From Polaribacter porphyrae (lineage in GTDB: Bacteria > Bacteroidota > Bacteroidia > Flavobacteriales > Flavobacteriaceae): DNA of 64,000 bases. Made by a program: the position numbers and the translations under genes. The DNA is taken from the NCBI RefSeq assembly GCF_002954685.1, contig NZ_MSCN01000001.1, positions 2,843,554 to 2,907,553 of the forward strand. Reading direction: 5' to 3'. How positions within the stretch are numbered: position 1 is the first letter of the stretch; each line of letters begins with the position of its first letter. The notes under the pieces were generated by a model. That model ran no database searches, was not told where the DNA came from, and saw only the letters and a program-made list of their open reading frames with translations. This document shows positions 43,607-52,757 of this stretch, one piece after another.

Positions 43607-44416
43607 ATGAAGGACAAGAGAATATTATTTGTGTCGTCTGAAGTTGTTCCTTATTTACCAGAAACAGAACTTTCTTCTACGGCATTTAATTCAGCCAAAA
43701 ACGCTCATTCTAAAGGGGTACAAACAAGAATATTTATGCCAAGATTTGGTGTAATTAATGAAAGGAGACATCAACTGCATGAAGTAATTCGTTTATCAGG
43801 AATGAATTTAGTTGTAAATGATGTTGATATGCCTTTAATTATTAAAGTAGCCTCCATTCCAAAAGAAAGAATGCAAGTTTATTTTATTGATAATGAAGAA
43901 TATTTTAAAAGAAAAGCAGTATTTACAGATGAAGATGATCAGTTATTTTCAGATAATGATGAGAGAGCAATCTTCTTTGCAAAAGGCGTTATAGAAACTG
44001 TAAAAAAGTTAAACTGGGCTCCAGATATTATACATATTCATGGATGGATGGCGTCTTTATTGCCTCTATATTTGAGAGAGTTCTACAAAGAAGAACCATT
44101 GTTTACAGACAGTAAAATAGTAACTTCTATCTATGAAAATGGTTTTGAAGGTGAACTTAATACTGATTTAACAGAGAAAATTAAATTTGATTTAGGAAAA
44201 TCACAAAAATTATCAACATTACAAACACCAAACTATACAAATATCTTAAAAAGTGCAATAGAAAATTCTGATGCAGTAATTTATGGAAGTGAATCTCTTT
44301 CAGAAGAAATAACTTCATTTATTCAGGAGAATGAAACACCATTTTTAGAGCATCAAATTGAAAATTTAAGAGATTCTTATTTAAACTTCTACGCTGATTT
44401 ATTATCAGAAGAATAA
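43607..44416 (+). CDS. stand-alone GT5 N-terminal domain (glycogen/starch synthase-like), no KTGG
   Basis: 269 residues that match only the N-terminal Rossmann half of glycogen synthase: RILFVSSEVVPYL, TRIFMPRFGVINERRHQLHE, WAPDIIHIHGWMASLLPLYL, KIVTSIYENGFEG. The ADP-glucose-binding KTGG after SEVxP is replaced by PETELS. There is no C-terminal GT-B domain; the protein ends soon after the first one. A normal glycogen synthase is nearly 480 residues. Catalysis is therefore doubtful, and a regulatory or binding role is possible. The DUF4270 gene follows 10 nt downstream, then glmS, a conserved order in Flavobacteria as I recall. Confidence 0.82.
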   Translation: MKDKRILFVSSEVVPYLPETELSSTAFNSAKNAHSKGVQTRIFMPRFGVINERRHQLHEVIRLSGMNLVVNDVDMPLIIKVASIPKERMQVYFIDNEEYFKRKAVFTDEDDQLFSDNDERAIFFAKGVIETVKKLNWAPDIIHIHGWMASLLPLYLREFYKEEPLFTDSKIVTSIYENGFEGELNTDLTEKIKFDLGKSQKLSTLQTPNYTNILKSAIENSDAVIYGSESLSEEITSFIQENETPFLEHQIENLRDSYLNFYADLLSEE

Positions 44417-44426
44417 TTTTTGTAAA

Positions 44427-46004
44427 GTGAAAAAAAACATATATAATAAATTTGCTTACGTTGTTTTTGCTATCATATTAACAACAATGGTACTATCTTG
44501 TGAAGAAGATTTTACCAACATAGGGTCTGAAGTAATCAGTAATACCAAATTTGATACTAATTCCATTTCTGTTGATATACTTGTTGAAAATAGTCCGTTA
44601 GAAAAAGTTCAATCAGATAATATCTCCAGAGCTTTAGGGCAGTATTTATTGGGAGTTTACAACCCATCAGAGTATGAGAAATTAGAAGCATCAATCGTTT
44701 CTCAATTAGCAATTACCACAGGTCTTAAAGTTATAGATGAAAGTTTTGGTTCTGATACTACTGTGGTTACTAAAATAGATACTGTTTTCATTAAAATACC
44801 TTACCAAGTGTCATTAGAAAATTCTACTGATACAGAGTTTAAAATTGATTCAGTTTTTGGAGATGCTACAAAAGCGTTTAATCTTAATATATTCAGATCA
44901 AATACTTTCATTAATAATTTTAACCCTTCAGACCCTACAAAAATCAACAGTTTCTTCTCTAATCATGTATTTCAAAAAGATGGCAATGCACTTAATAGTT
45001 CTCAAAATTTTCAGTTCATACCAAATAGGAATGATACTATTTTAGAAATAAAGAGGAGACTTTTTGATGATAGAATAGCTACAAAAGATACTTTAAAAAT
45101 AACTATTAACAATAGTAATATATCTGTTCCGTTTGCAAGAATACCTTTGAATGAAGAAAAAATTAAAGAATTATTTCTTGACAAATATGAATCAAGTGAG
45201 TTTTCATCACAAGCATCTTTTAATAATTATTTTAGAGGGCTTATTCTAGAAGCTACAGGTAATCAAGGTTCTTTAATCTCTTTCAACTTTAATAATTCAC
45301 TAACTACTCTAAATCCATCTTTAGAAATTTATTATACAAACACTGTTTTAAAATCTGGTTCTATTGTTTTAGATACCATCTATAAAAATGATAGCTTTCC
45401 TTTATCTGGTTTTCGTGTAAATACCTTTAATATGGATGATAAAACTTATCCCACAGATGATCAAATTATTGTTCAAGGTACAGCAGGTAGTGAAGCAAAA
45501 ATAAATCTTTTTGGAGCTGATTTAAATGCAAATGGAATAGCAGATAAAATTGAAGAAATTAGAACTAAAAACTGGCTTATTAATGATGCCACTTTAACAC
45601 TATATATTAATGATACCAAAGATACTACTCATGTTCCAGAAAGATTGTATTTGTATAAAAGTTATCAAGAAAATCAGAAAACAATAAATAGTCAAATTAA
45701 GGATGCAGTAAGTGAAGCTTCATCTGGAGGAATAGGTGGCTTACTTGAAAGAAATAATGGAAAAGTTGAAAAATATACATTTAATATTACTGATTATATT
45801 TCTGATTTATTAAATAGTAATTCTAATTTTTCACCAGATTTAAAACTAAAAGTATTTAATTCAACTGACGTTCCTGCTTTTGCTAGTGATACAATTTTTA
45901 GAAACTTTAGTTGGAACCCAAAAGCTATAACACTGTTCAATAATTCTACATCTGATGTGAATAAAAAAGCAGTTTTAAAGATATCATATTCAAAAAAAAA
46001 ATAA
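44427..46004 (+). CDS. DUF4270 lipoprotein
   Basis: 525 residues from GTG at 44427. Leader with lipobox MVLSC (Cys25) followed by EEDFTNIGSEV, the hallmark start of DUF4270 proteins (exported, Bacteroidota-specific). The remainder is rich in short beta strands, with DTVFIKIPYQVSL and SGSIVLDTIYKND among family-like segments. Function unknown. It lies between the GT5-like gene and glmS in one transcript. Confidence 0.9.
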   Translation: MKKNIYNKFAYVVFAIILTTMVLSCEEDFTNIGSEVISNTKFDTNSISVDILVENSPLEKVQSDNISRALGQYLLGVYNPSEYEKLEASIVSQLAITTGLKVIDESFGSDTTVVTKIDTVFIKIPYQVSLENSTDTEFKIDSVFGDATKAFNLNIFRSNTFINNFNPSDPTKINSFFSNHVFQKDGNALNSSQNFQFIPNRNDTILEIKRRLFDDRIATKDTLKITINNSNISVPFARIPLNEEKIKELFLDKYESSEFSSQASFNNYFRGLILEATGNQGSLISFNFNNSLTTLNPSLEIYYTNTVLKSGSIVLDTIYKNDSFPLSGFRVNTFNMDDKTYPTDDQIIVQGTAGSEAKINLFGADLNANGIADKIEEIRTKNWLINDATLTLYINDTKDTTHVPERLYLYKSYQENQKTINSQIKDAVSEASSGGIGGLLERNNGKVEKYTFNITDYISDLLNSNSNFSPDLKLKVFNSTDVPAFASDTIFRNFSWNPKAITLFNNSTSDVNKKAVLKISYSKKK

Positions 46005-46025
46005 ACTAACCTAAAATTAATCGTT

Positions 46026-47882
46026 ATGTGTGGAATATCAGCATATATAGGACCTAGAGAAGCTTATCCTATAGTAGTAAATGGTTTAAAGAGACTCGAA
46101 TATAGAGGCTATGATAGTGCAGGAATAATGATTTATGATGGTAGCAATATTCAACTGACTAAAACTAAAGGTAAAGTTTCAGATTTAGAGGCTATAACTA
46201 ATAAAGAAGAAGAAAGAAAAGTAGGTAATATTGGAATGGGTCATACAAGATGGGCTACCCATGGTGTTCCTAATGATGTGAATTCTCATCCTCATTATTC
46301 TCAATCAGGAGATTTAGTTATTGTACATAATGGTATTATTGAAAACTATGATACTATAAAAAAGGAGTTGATTTCTCGAGGATATTCTCTTAAAAGTGAT
46401 ACTGATACTGAAGTTTTAATTAACCTAATAGAAGAGGTTAAAAAAACTGAAGGATGTAAGCTTGGTAAAGCTGTACAATTAGCCTTAACAAATGTTGTTG
46501 GAGCTTATGCTATTGCTGTTTTTGATAAAACAAAACCTAATGAAATAATAGTTGCACGTTTAGGTAGTCCAATTGCAATAGGTGTTGGTAAAGATGAGAA
46601 AGAGTTTTTTGTAGCTTCTGATGCTTCGCCTTTTGTTGAGTTCACTAAAGATGCTATTTATTTAGAAGATGAAGAAATGGCTATTATAAAGATAGGAAAA
46701 GGAGTAAAAGTTCGCAAAATACATGATGATTCTCTTGTAGACCCCATTATACAAAAACTACAAATGAGTTTAGACCAAATTGAAAAAGGAGGTTATGAAC
46801 ATTTTATGTTAAAAGAAATTCATGAGCAACCAAAAGCAATAACTGATACGTTTAGAGGAAGAATGCTAGCAGAAGATAACATTATTAAAATGTCTAGTAT
46901 AGAGTTAAATTTAGATAAGTTTCTAAATGCAAATAGAATAATTATAGTTGCTTGTGGTACATCTTGGCATGCAGGTTTAGTGGGTGAATATCTTTTTGAA
47001 GACATGGCTAGGATACCTGTAGAGGTTGAATATGCTTCAGAATTTAGATATAGAAACCCTATAATAACTAATAAAGATATTGTTATTGCTATTTCTCAAT
47101 CTGGTGAAACCGCTGATACTTTAGCAGCAATTAAACTAGCAAAATCTAAAGGAGCTTTTGTTTATGGTATTTGTAATGTTGTTGGATCTTCTATTGCAAG
47201 AGAAACACATGCAGGTGCTTACACACATGCTGGTCCAGAAATTGGCGTAGCTTCTACGAAAGCATTTACCACTCAAATTACGGTATTAACCTTAATAGCT
47301 CTTAAACTTGGTAAAGCAAATGGTTCTTTAGCGGATCATACTTTTAAAAACTACTTAAAGAAAATGCAACTAATACCTAAACAGGTTGAAGAATTGCTTA
47401 ATATTGATGAACACGTTAAGCAAATTTCAGCTGTTTATAAAGATGCAAAAAACTGTTTGTATCTAGGTAGAGGTTTTAATTTTCCAGTAGCTTTAGAAGG
47501 AGCTTTAAAGCTTAAGGAGATATCATATATTCATGCAGAAGGTTACCCAGCAGCAGAAATGAAACATGGTCCTATTGCATTAATTGATGAGAATATGCCA
47601 ATTTTCGTAATAGCAACCAACAGAGGTCATTATGAAAAGGTAGTAAGCAATATTCAAGAAATAAAATCTAGAGCAGGTAAAATTATAGCAGTAGTAACTG
47701 AAGGTGATACCACTGTTAAAGAAATTGCAGACCATGTAATAGAAATTCCAGATACTGAAGAAGCTTTAACACCTTTATTAACAACTATACCATTTCAACT
47801 ATTATCTTATCATATAGCTGTAATGTTAAATAAGAATGTAGATCAACCTAGAAATTTAGCAAAATCAGTAACTGTAGAGTAG
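46026..47882 (+). CDS. glmS: glutamine-fructose-6-phosphate aminotransferase (isomerising)
   Basis: 618 residues. Cys2 in MCGISAYIG is the glutaminase nucleophile. The class II amidotransferase domain fills about residues 1-220 (GHTRWATHGVPNDVNSHPH). Two SIS sugar-isomerase domains follow (IIVACGTSWHAGLVGEYLFE, ISQSGETADTLAAIK; GRGFNFPVALEGALKLKEIS). The C-terminal PRNLAKSVTVE is conserved. It makes glucosamine 6-phosphate for peptidoglycan and LPS. No glmS ribozyme is visible upstream; the gene is at the end of an operon with a terminator behind it. Confidence 0.97.
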   Translation: MCGISAYIGPREAYPIVVNGLKRLEYRGYDSAGIMIYDGSNIQLTKTKGKVSDLEAITNKEEERKVGNIGMGHTRWATHGVPNDVNSHPHYSQSGDLVIVHNGIIENYDTIKKELISRGYSLKSDTDTEVLINLIEEVKKTEGCKLGKAVQLALTNVVGAYAIAVFDKTKPNEIIVARLGSPIAIGVGKDEKEFFVASDASPFVEFTKDAIYLEDEEMAIIKIGKGVKVRKIHDDSLVDPIIQKLQMSLDQIEKGGYEHFMLKEIHEQPKAITDTFRGRMLAEDNIIKMSSIELNLDKFLNANRIIIVACGTSWHAGLVGEYLFEDMARIPVEVEYASEFRYRNPIITNKDIVIAISQSGETADTLAAIKLAKSKGAFVYGICNVVGSSIARETHAGAYTHAGPEIGVASTKAFTTQITVLTLIALKLGKANGSLADHTFKNYLKKMQLIPKQVEELLNIDEHVKQISAVYKDAKNCLYLGRGFNFPVALEGALKLKEISYIHAEGYPAAEMKHGPIALIDENMPIFVIATNRGHYEKVVSNIQEIKSRAGKIIAVVTEGDTTVKEIADHVIEIPDTEEALTPLLTTIPFQLLSYHIAVMLNKNVDQPRNLAKSVTVE

Positions 47883-47915
47883 CATTTACTTTTATTTACT
47901 TTTTATAATAAAAAC

Positions 47916-47942
47916 ATAAAACCAGCGATTAGCTGGTTTTAT
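47916..47942. terminator. bidirectional terminator between glmS and the oxidoreductase gene
   Basis: An 11-bp stem (ATAAAACCAGC at 47916-47926, its complement at 47932-47942, GATTA loop) with T-rich flanks on both strands. It serves glmS and the convergent oxidoreductase gene, whose stop is 2 nt away. Confidence 0.75.
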
Positions 47943-47943
47943 T

Positions 47944-48549
47944 TTATATTTTGTCATGTACTTTAGCATGTTCTCCACGATTCCAAAGTGTAAGAATATC
48001 TGTAGCTACAGAGGCTCCACTGCCAGCAGCTATTGCAAACTGACTTCGATGACCAGCAATTGTTCCACAACAATACAATCCTTTTTTTATATAATGATCT
48101 TTATTTTGGATTTGAATTCTATCTTTTTTAGGATTCGATTTCTTATGAGGAATTAAGTAATTTTCAAGACCTTTAATTGTAAAAGATTTTGCATAATTTA
48201 AAGCTAAAATCACGTTTTTTGCATTGTAAGTATTTTTATTCGTTTCAACAATAAAAAAGTTTTCTGCCTCTTTTACCTGTAAAACTTTTTCTTTTTCTAT
48301 TTGATTTACATGAGGGTATAACTCATTTAACTGATTTTTCCCTTCATTTAGAATATCTTTTCCAAGTGTTTTGGGAGATAAACCTAGTACATTGTTAAAC
48401 AATGCATTTTCTAGGTGAGAAGCTCTTTGATGTAGTATGATTCCAATATTTTTATGCATCGCAAAAGGTTTGTTTTTAGCTGAACCTAATACTAAAGCAC
48501 ATTGCATCCCAGAAACACCACCACCAATAATTAAAGCATCAAAAACCAT
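47944..48549 (-). CDS. FAD/NAD(P)-binding oxidoreductase, thioredoxin-reductase-like
   Basis: About 201 residues from the ATG at 48549 (an in-frame ATG at 48582 overlaps the MarC stop and puts residues ahead of the Rossmann fold). FAD motif FDALIIGGGVSGMQCALVLG at the N-terminus and a C-terminal YCCGTIAGHRSQFAIAAGSG as in thioredoxin-reductase-like flavoproteins. At 201 residues it lacks a separate NADPH domain and the CxxC redox pair, so it is a truncated or single-domain family member, not a standard TrxB. Located 1 nt downstream of the MarC gene. Confidence 0.85.
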   Translation of the reverse strand: MVFDALIIGGGVSGMQCALVLGSAKNKPFAMHKNIGIILHQRASHLENALFNNVLGLSPKTLGKDILNEGKNQLNELYPHVNQIEKEKVLQVKEAENFFIVETNKNTYNAKNVILALNYAKSFTIKGLENYLIPHKKSNPKKDRIQIQNKDHYIKKGLYCCGTIAGHRSQFAIAAGSGASVATDILTLWNRGEHAKVHDKI

Positions 48550-48550
48550 T

Positions 48551-49135
48551 TTAAATAAATAACATTTTAATATTTTGAGCAAATAGCTTTACAGAAATTG
48601 CTAATAAAATTACTCCAAAAACTTTACGAACTATTTGAATACCTCCTGCACCTAATAAACGCTCTATTTTTGTAGAGGTTTTTAATACAATATATAGGAA
48701 AATTACATTCAACACTACAGCTATAATAATATTTTCAATGGCAAATTCTGCCCTTAAAGAAAGTAAGGTTGTTAAACTTCCAGGACCAGCTATTAGTGGG
48801 AATGCTAATGGAAAAACAGCTGCTGTTAGAGAAGCGTTACTGCTATCATCTTTATACAAAGTGATACCCAATACCATTTCTAAAGCAATAAAAAATAGTA
48901 CAAATGCCCCAGCAACCGCAAAAGAATTTACATCTATACCTATTAAACTTAATAAGCTCTGCCCAACAAAAAGGAATAAAATCATGATTAGACCAGCAAT
49001 CAAAGAAGCTTTTTCTGATTGAATATGTCCTACTTTTTTGCGTAAATCTATAATGATGGGAATGTTACCTATAATATCGATAACAGCAAATAAAACCATA
49101 AAAGCTGTTAGAATTTCTTTAAAGTTAAAATCCAT
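48551..49135 (-). CDS. MarC family integral membrane protein
   Basis: 194 residues with six membrane helices, e.g. AFMVLFAVIDIIGNIPIII and VLFFIALEMVLGITLY. The family pattern AVFPLAFPLIAGPGSLTTLL is clear. MarC/UPF0056 proteins are of unknown function; the multiple-antibiotic link of the name has not held up. The oxidoreductase gene follows after 1 nt. A TAATTTTG box lies 24 nt upstream. Confidence 0.9.
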   Translation of the reverse strand: MDFNFKEILTAFMVLFAVIDIIGNIPIIIDLRKKVGHIQSEKASLIAGLIMILFLFVGQSLLSLIGIDVNSFAVAGAFVLFFIALEMVLGITLYKDDSSNASLTAAVFPLAFPLIAGPGSLTTLLSLRAEFAIENIIIAVVLNVIFLYIVLKTSTKIERLLGAGGIQIVRKVFGVILLAISVKLFAQNIKMLFI

Positions 49136-49159
49136 TTTTTTGATTGATTAAATTTTCTG

Positions 49160-49167
49160 CAAAATTA
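49160..49167 (-). promoter_or_regulatory. -7 box of the MarC gene (TAATTTTG)
   Basis: Perfect TAnnTTTG on the minus strand with a TTG (plus 49189-49191) at a spacing of 21 nt. Divergent from the DUF3109 promoter at 49214. Confidence 0.5.
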
Positions 49168-49213
49168 GTCAACTAATTTTATCATTTTCAAAAAAACCAG
49201 AAAAAAATAGTGT

Positions 49214-49221
49214 TATTTTTG
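49214..49221 (+). promoter_or_regulatory. -7 box of the DUF3109 gene (TATTTTTG)
   Basis: Perfect TAnnTTTG, exactly 4 nt before the ATG at 49226. No -33 TTG at the usual distance. Predicts a leaderless transcript. Confidence 0.5.
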
Positions 49222-49225
49222 CCAA

Positions 49226-49795
49226 ATGTTTCAATTAGGAAAAACCATAGTCTCTGAAGATATTATAGAAAAAGACTTTATTTGCAATCTCTCCGCTTGC
49301 AAAGGTGCTTGTTGTGTAGATGGTGAAGCAGGTGCTCCTTTAGATAAAGAGGGAACCAAAATTCTTGAAGAAATTTATCCTAAAGTAAAACCTTTTTTAA
49401 GAAAGGAAGGCATTGAAGTTATTGAAAAAGTAGGCACTTGGACAAAAAGTGAATGGGACGAATTAGAGACACCTTTAATAAATGGTAAAGATTGTGCTTA
49501 CGTTATTTTTGATGATAAAAAAACTGCACTTTGTGGAATTGAAGAAGCATATAATCAAGGAGAAATTAGCTGGAAAAAGCCCATATCTTGTCACTTATAC
49601 CCAATAAGAGTAAAAGAGTATAGTGAGTTTGCTGCTGTAAATTATCATAAATGGGAGATTTGTGATGATGCTTGCACATTAGGTAAGGAATTGCAAGTAC
49701 CAATTTATAAATTTGTAAAGCAGGCTTTAATAAGAAAATTTGGAGAAAATTGGTATAGTGAATTAGAAAAAGTAGCTGAAAACTATTCAAAATAG
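49226..49795 (+). CDS. DUF3109 family Cys-rich protein
   Basis: 189 residues, cytoplasmic. The DUF3109 pattern: CNLSACKGACCVDGEAGAP near residue 18 and further Cys in DCAYVIF, TALCGIEEA, ISCHLYPIRVKEY and EICDDACTLG. The Cys set (CxxxxCxGxCC...C...C...CxxxC) could hold an iron-sulfur cluster or zinc. Function unknown; conserved in Bacteroidota. Its stop overlaps the convergent histidine-kinase gene by 9 nt. Confidence 0.92.
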   Translation: MFQLGKTIVSEDIIEKDFICNLSACKGACCVDGEAGAPLDKEGTKILEEIYPKVKPFLRKEGIEVIEKVGTWTKSEWDELETPLINGKDCAYVIFDDKKTALCGIEEAYNQGEISWKKPISCHLYPIRVKEYSEFAAVNYHKWEICDDACTLGKELQVPIYKFVKQALIRKFGENWYSELEKVAENYSK

Positions 49796-51268
49796 AGGTA
49801 TTTTTAAAGATACTTTGGTACCAATAATTTGATAATGCTCATCTAGCAAATCTTCATAATCAATTGAATAATTATTTTTATAGTTTTTTACAAAATTTCT
49901 TAATCTTTCACTTGTTAAATTAATTCCAACAGATTTTCTGTTGATAGATTTTTCAGCTTTAATTTTAGCTGCAGCTTTTCTACCTATTCCATTATCTGTA
50001 ATACTTATTTCAACAAAACGTTTATCTATTTTTTGTACTAAAACGCTAATTTTTTTACTTCCTTTTTTGGATGATAACCCATGCCAAAGGGAATTTTCTA
50101 GAAAAGGTTGTAAAATTAATGGAGGAATTTTTATGTTATTTAAATCTTCAAGATTACATAAAACTTCATACTCAATCAAATTTGAAAAGCGAATATTTTC
50201 TATGGTCATATACAGATCCATAGTTTCTAACTCATCGTTTAAAGAAGTTTCTTTAGACGATGATGCTTCCAAGATTTTACGCATCAATTTAGAGAATTTG
50301 TTTAAGTAATAAGTGGCATTTTTCTTTTCATTATTTATAATATAGAGCTTTATTGAGTTGAGTGCATTAAAGATAAAATGAGGATTCATTTGACTTCTTA
50401 ATGCCGTTAATTTTAAATCTTCAACCTCTTCTTTAAGTGCAATTTTTTCACTTAAAGCATTAATTTTTTCTTTCAGTTGTAGATTTACTTCTTCTTTTAA
50501 GGTTTCTGTTTCTTTGAACTTTAGTATTAACTTGTTTTGTGCATCATTCCTTTCAGAAATAATTTCTTTTTGTCGCAAACCTACTCCCAACGAAAAGAAG
50601 ATGTTTTCTAAAACTATTCCTAGATAAAATATTAGAAACCCTATTTCACTATTGTTTGTTAAAAGCTGAAATTCTATGATTAATATTGTTAAAATTGAAG
50701 AAGAAAAGAGAACAAAAGAACCAATTAAAATATAGTTTTTGGTTTTTTCTGGAGTTTTATAAACAAGGTAAAAACAGTATAAAGTTAACCCAGTAATTAA
50801 AGGTACATATATAGTTAGGTATAAATTTTCTAAAGTGGATTTATCACCAGTTATTAATGTTGAGATAAAACTTACTAAACCCAAAGCTAATAAGAAATAT
50901 AAAGTGTATTTTACATATTTAGTTTGTTTTATATGATGCGTATCAAAATTTAAAAAGCGAAAAACAAAGAAGTAGTAGGCAATATTATAGAGCCAAACCC
51001 AAAATTCGTGAGTAAGAGAGAAAAAACTTTTAACTGGTAAAGTAATAAAATCTAGATAATCATTTTTAGTAAAAGTAAAATAAGCTATAAAAAGCAAAAA
51101 TGTATACGTAGCATAATAAATATAAGTTTTACTTTTATGCTGAAAATATAGTAGAAAGTGATAAATAGTTAATATAAAAATTATGCCTAAAACAAATAAT
51201 AGTATTCCATTTTCATGAGGTGAGTTAGAAAGCACTTTAGAGATTGTATTTATAAATAGTGTTTTCAT
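49787..51268 (-). CDS. 7TM sensor histidine kinase, LytS type (third of three)
   Basis: 493 residues. Seven membrane helices (about 20-240), no extracellular domain before them, like 7TMR-DISM sensors without the DISMED2 domain. A coiled coil follows, then the LytS-type kinase: QMNPHFIFNALNSI with the phospho-His near residue 300, the linker KLMRKILEASSSKETSLNDE and the ATP site DNGIGRKAAAKI. Both active-site motifs are intact. It is the third kinase gene behind one LytTR regulator; the upstream kinase stop is 33 nt away. Its signal is unknown. Confidence 0.9.
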   Translation of the reverse strand: MKTLFINTISKVLSNSPHENGILLFVLGIIFILTIYHFLLYFQHKSKTYIYYATYTFLLFIAYFTFTKNDYLDFITLPVKSFFSLTHEFWVWLYNIAYYFFVFRFLNFDTHHIKQTKYVKYTLYFLLALGLVSFISTLITGDKSTLENLYLTIYVPLITGLTLYCFYLVYKTPEKTKNYILIGSFVLFSSSILTILIIEFQLLTNNSEIGFLIFYLGIVLENIFFSLGVGLRQKEIISERNDAQNKLILKFKETETLKEEVNLQLKEKINALSEKIALKEEVEDLKLTALRSQMNPHFIFNALNSIKLYIINNEKKNATYYLNKFSKLMRKILEASSSKETSLNDELETMDLYMTIENIRFSNLIEYEVLCNLEDLNNIKIPPLILQPFLENSLWHGLSSKKGSKKISVLVQKIDKRFVEISITDNGIGRKAAAKIKAEKSINRKSVGINLTSERLRNFVKNYKNNYSIDYEDLLDEHYQIIGTKVSLKIPLF

Positions 51269-51301
51269 TTTTATCTTTTTCTCAAAGATTTATAGTATAG
51301 T

Positions 51302-52753
51302 TTACTGTAAAGGTATTTTTATAATTACTTGTGTTCCTAAAGAGTTATCATCTTTATTTTCTAAATCTACATATTTTATTTCGTAATTGTTTTGATAATT
51401 TTTAACGAAGTTAGATAATCTATCTTTGGTTAGTTGGATTCCTAACGATTTTCGATAAATTACTTTTTCTGATTTTATTTTTGCAGCAGCTTTTCTACCA
51501 ATTCCATTATCCTCTATTAAGATTTGTAAGTAGTTAACATTAGTTTTATTTATTGAAATTATAATTTTTTTATCCTGTTTTTTAGAGGATAAACCATGCC
51601 AAATCGCATTTTCTAAAAAAGGTTGTAAAATTAAAGGAGGTACAAAAATTGAATCTAAATCTAGGTTTTCATCAACCTCGATACTAAAATCAATTTCATT
51701 AGAAAAACGTATATTTTCTATGGTCATGTATAAATCCATAGTTTCTAATTCTTCTTGTAGAGAGATGTTTTTAGTTGTAGATGCTTCTAAAATTTTTCTA
51801 ATAAGTTTAGAAAACTTATTCAAATAATAAGCAGCAATTTTAGAGTCATTATTTATTACATATAGCTTTATAGAGTTTAGTGCATTAAAGATAAAATGAG
51901 GATTCATTTGACTCAACAAACTTGTTAATTGTAACTCGTTAATTTGCTTTTCATACAAAGCTTCCAATTCAGCAATTCTATGACTTTCTATTTTTTCTGA
52001 AAGTTTTTCGTTCAATTGATCTTTTAAAACATCATTTTTCTGAAGTTCATCAATTAATAATTTGTTATAATTATTTCTTTCTTGTCTGTAAACGTGATAC
52101 TTATAACCTAACCCAATTGATATTGTAATGGCTTCTAGCATTACCCCAATCATAAAAAAGTCTATTGGTCTAATAAAACCAAAAGTGAATTTTTTAGCAA
52201 TAGAAAGTCCTAAAGAAAGTATAGAGAAACCTAAAAAGAAAACTAAACCAACAACAAAAAATTTATTTACCTTGTCTTTAAATTGATAAATAACCTTTAA
52301 GAAAAATGAAATGATGATTAATGAAACAGGAGTAAAAATTAATGTGAAAAATTTAGGCATATAAACCCCTTCAAAAAGAAATAAATCAACTAAAAAGAAG
52401 ATAGAACTTATTAAAGTGGTAAATAAAATATAAAGTTCTATTTGTTTTGCTAGTTTTTTATTTTTTGTGGTTAAATTTAAAAAATGTATCGAAAACCAAG
52501 AATACAACATCCAATACCAGATTTGAATAATCCAGTTGAAATCGATAAATAAACTATCAAGTTCTTGAGAAATATAATTCGAACTTTCGTTCGATGTTCG
52601 AGGAATCAAATAAACAGTTACTAAAAACAAGTACGATGCATAAATTACAAAACTTTTATCTTTTGTAAAAAAATATGAAATTGTATGATAGGCAATTAAG
52701 ATAAAAAGCATGCCTTGAAGCCAAGAAGAAAAATCTTGAAAAAACAGCTCCAT
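51302..52753 (-). CDS. 7TM sensor histidine kinase, LytS type (second of three)
   Basis: 483 residues and the same architecture as the neighbour at 49787: seven N-terminal membrane helices (LQGMLFILIAYHTISYFF first, IGVMLEAITISIGLGYKY last), coiled coil, QMNPHFIFNALNSIK with the His box, TTKNISLQEELETMDLYM and DNGIGRKAAAKIKSEK. The two are paralogues by tandem duplication. It starts 4 nt after the TPR kinase gene, so the three kinase genes form one unit with the response regulator. Confidence 0.9.
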   Translation of the reverse strand: MELFFQDFSSWLQGMLFILIAYHTISYFFTKDKSFVIYASYLFLVTVYLIPRTSNESSNYISQELDSLFIDFNWIIQIWYWMLYSWFSIHFLNLTTKNKKLAKQIELYILFTTLISSIFFLVDLFLFEGVYMPKFFTLIFTPVSLIIISFFLKVIYQFKDKVNKFFVVGLVFFLGFSILSLGLSIAKKFTFGFIRPIDFFMIGVMLEAITISIGLGYKYHVYRQERNNYNKLLIDELQKNDVLKDQLNEKLSEKIESHRIAELEALYEKQINELQLTSLLSQMNPHFIFNALNSIKLYVINNDSKIAAYYLNKFSKLIRKILEASTTKNISLQEELETMDLYMTIENIRFSNEIDFSIEVDENLDLDSIFVPPLILQPFLENAIWHGLSSKKQDKKIIISINKTNVNYLQILIEDNGIGRKAAAKIKSEKVIYRKSLGIQLTKDRLSNFVKNYQNNYEIKYVDLENKDDNSLGTQVIIKIPLQ

Positions 52754-52757
52754 AGAC

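Noticed and set aside
46005-46025. glmS ribozyme or other riboswitch before glmS
   Set aside because: Only 21 nt separate the DUF4270 stop from glmS; there is no room for the ribozyme.
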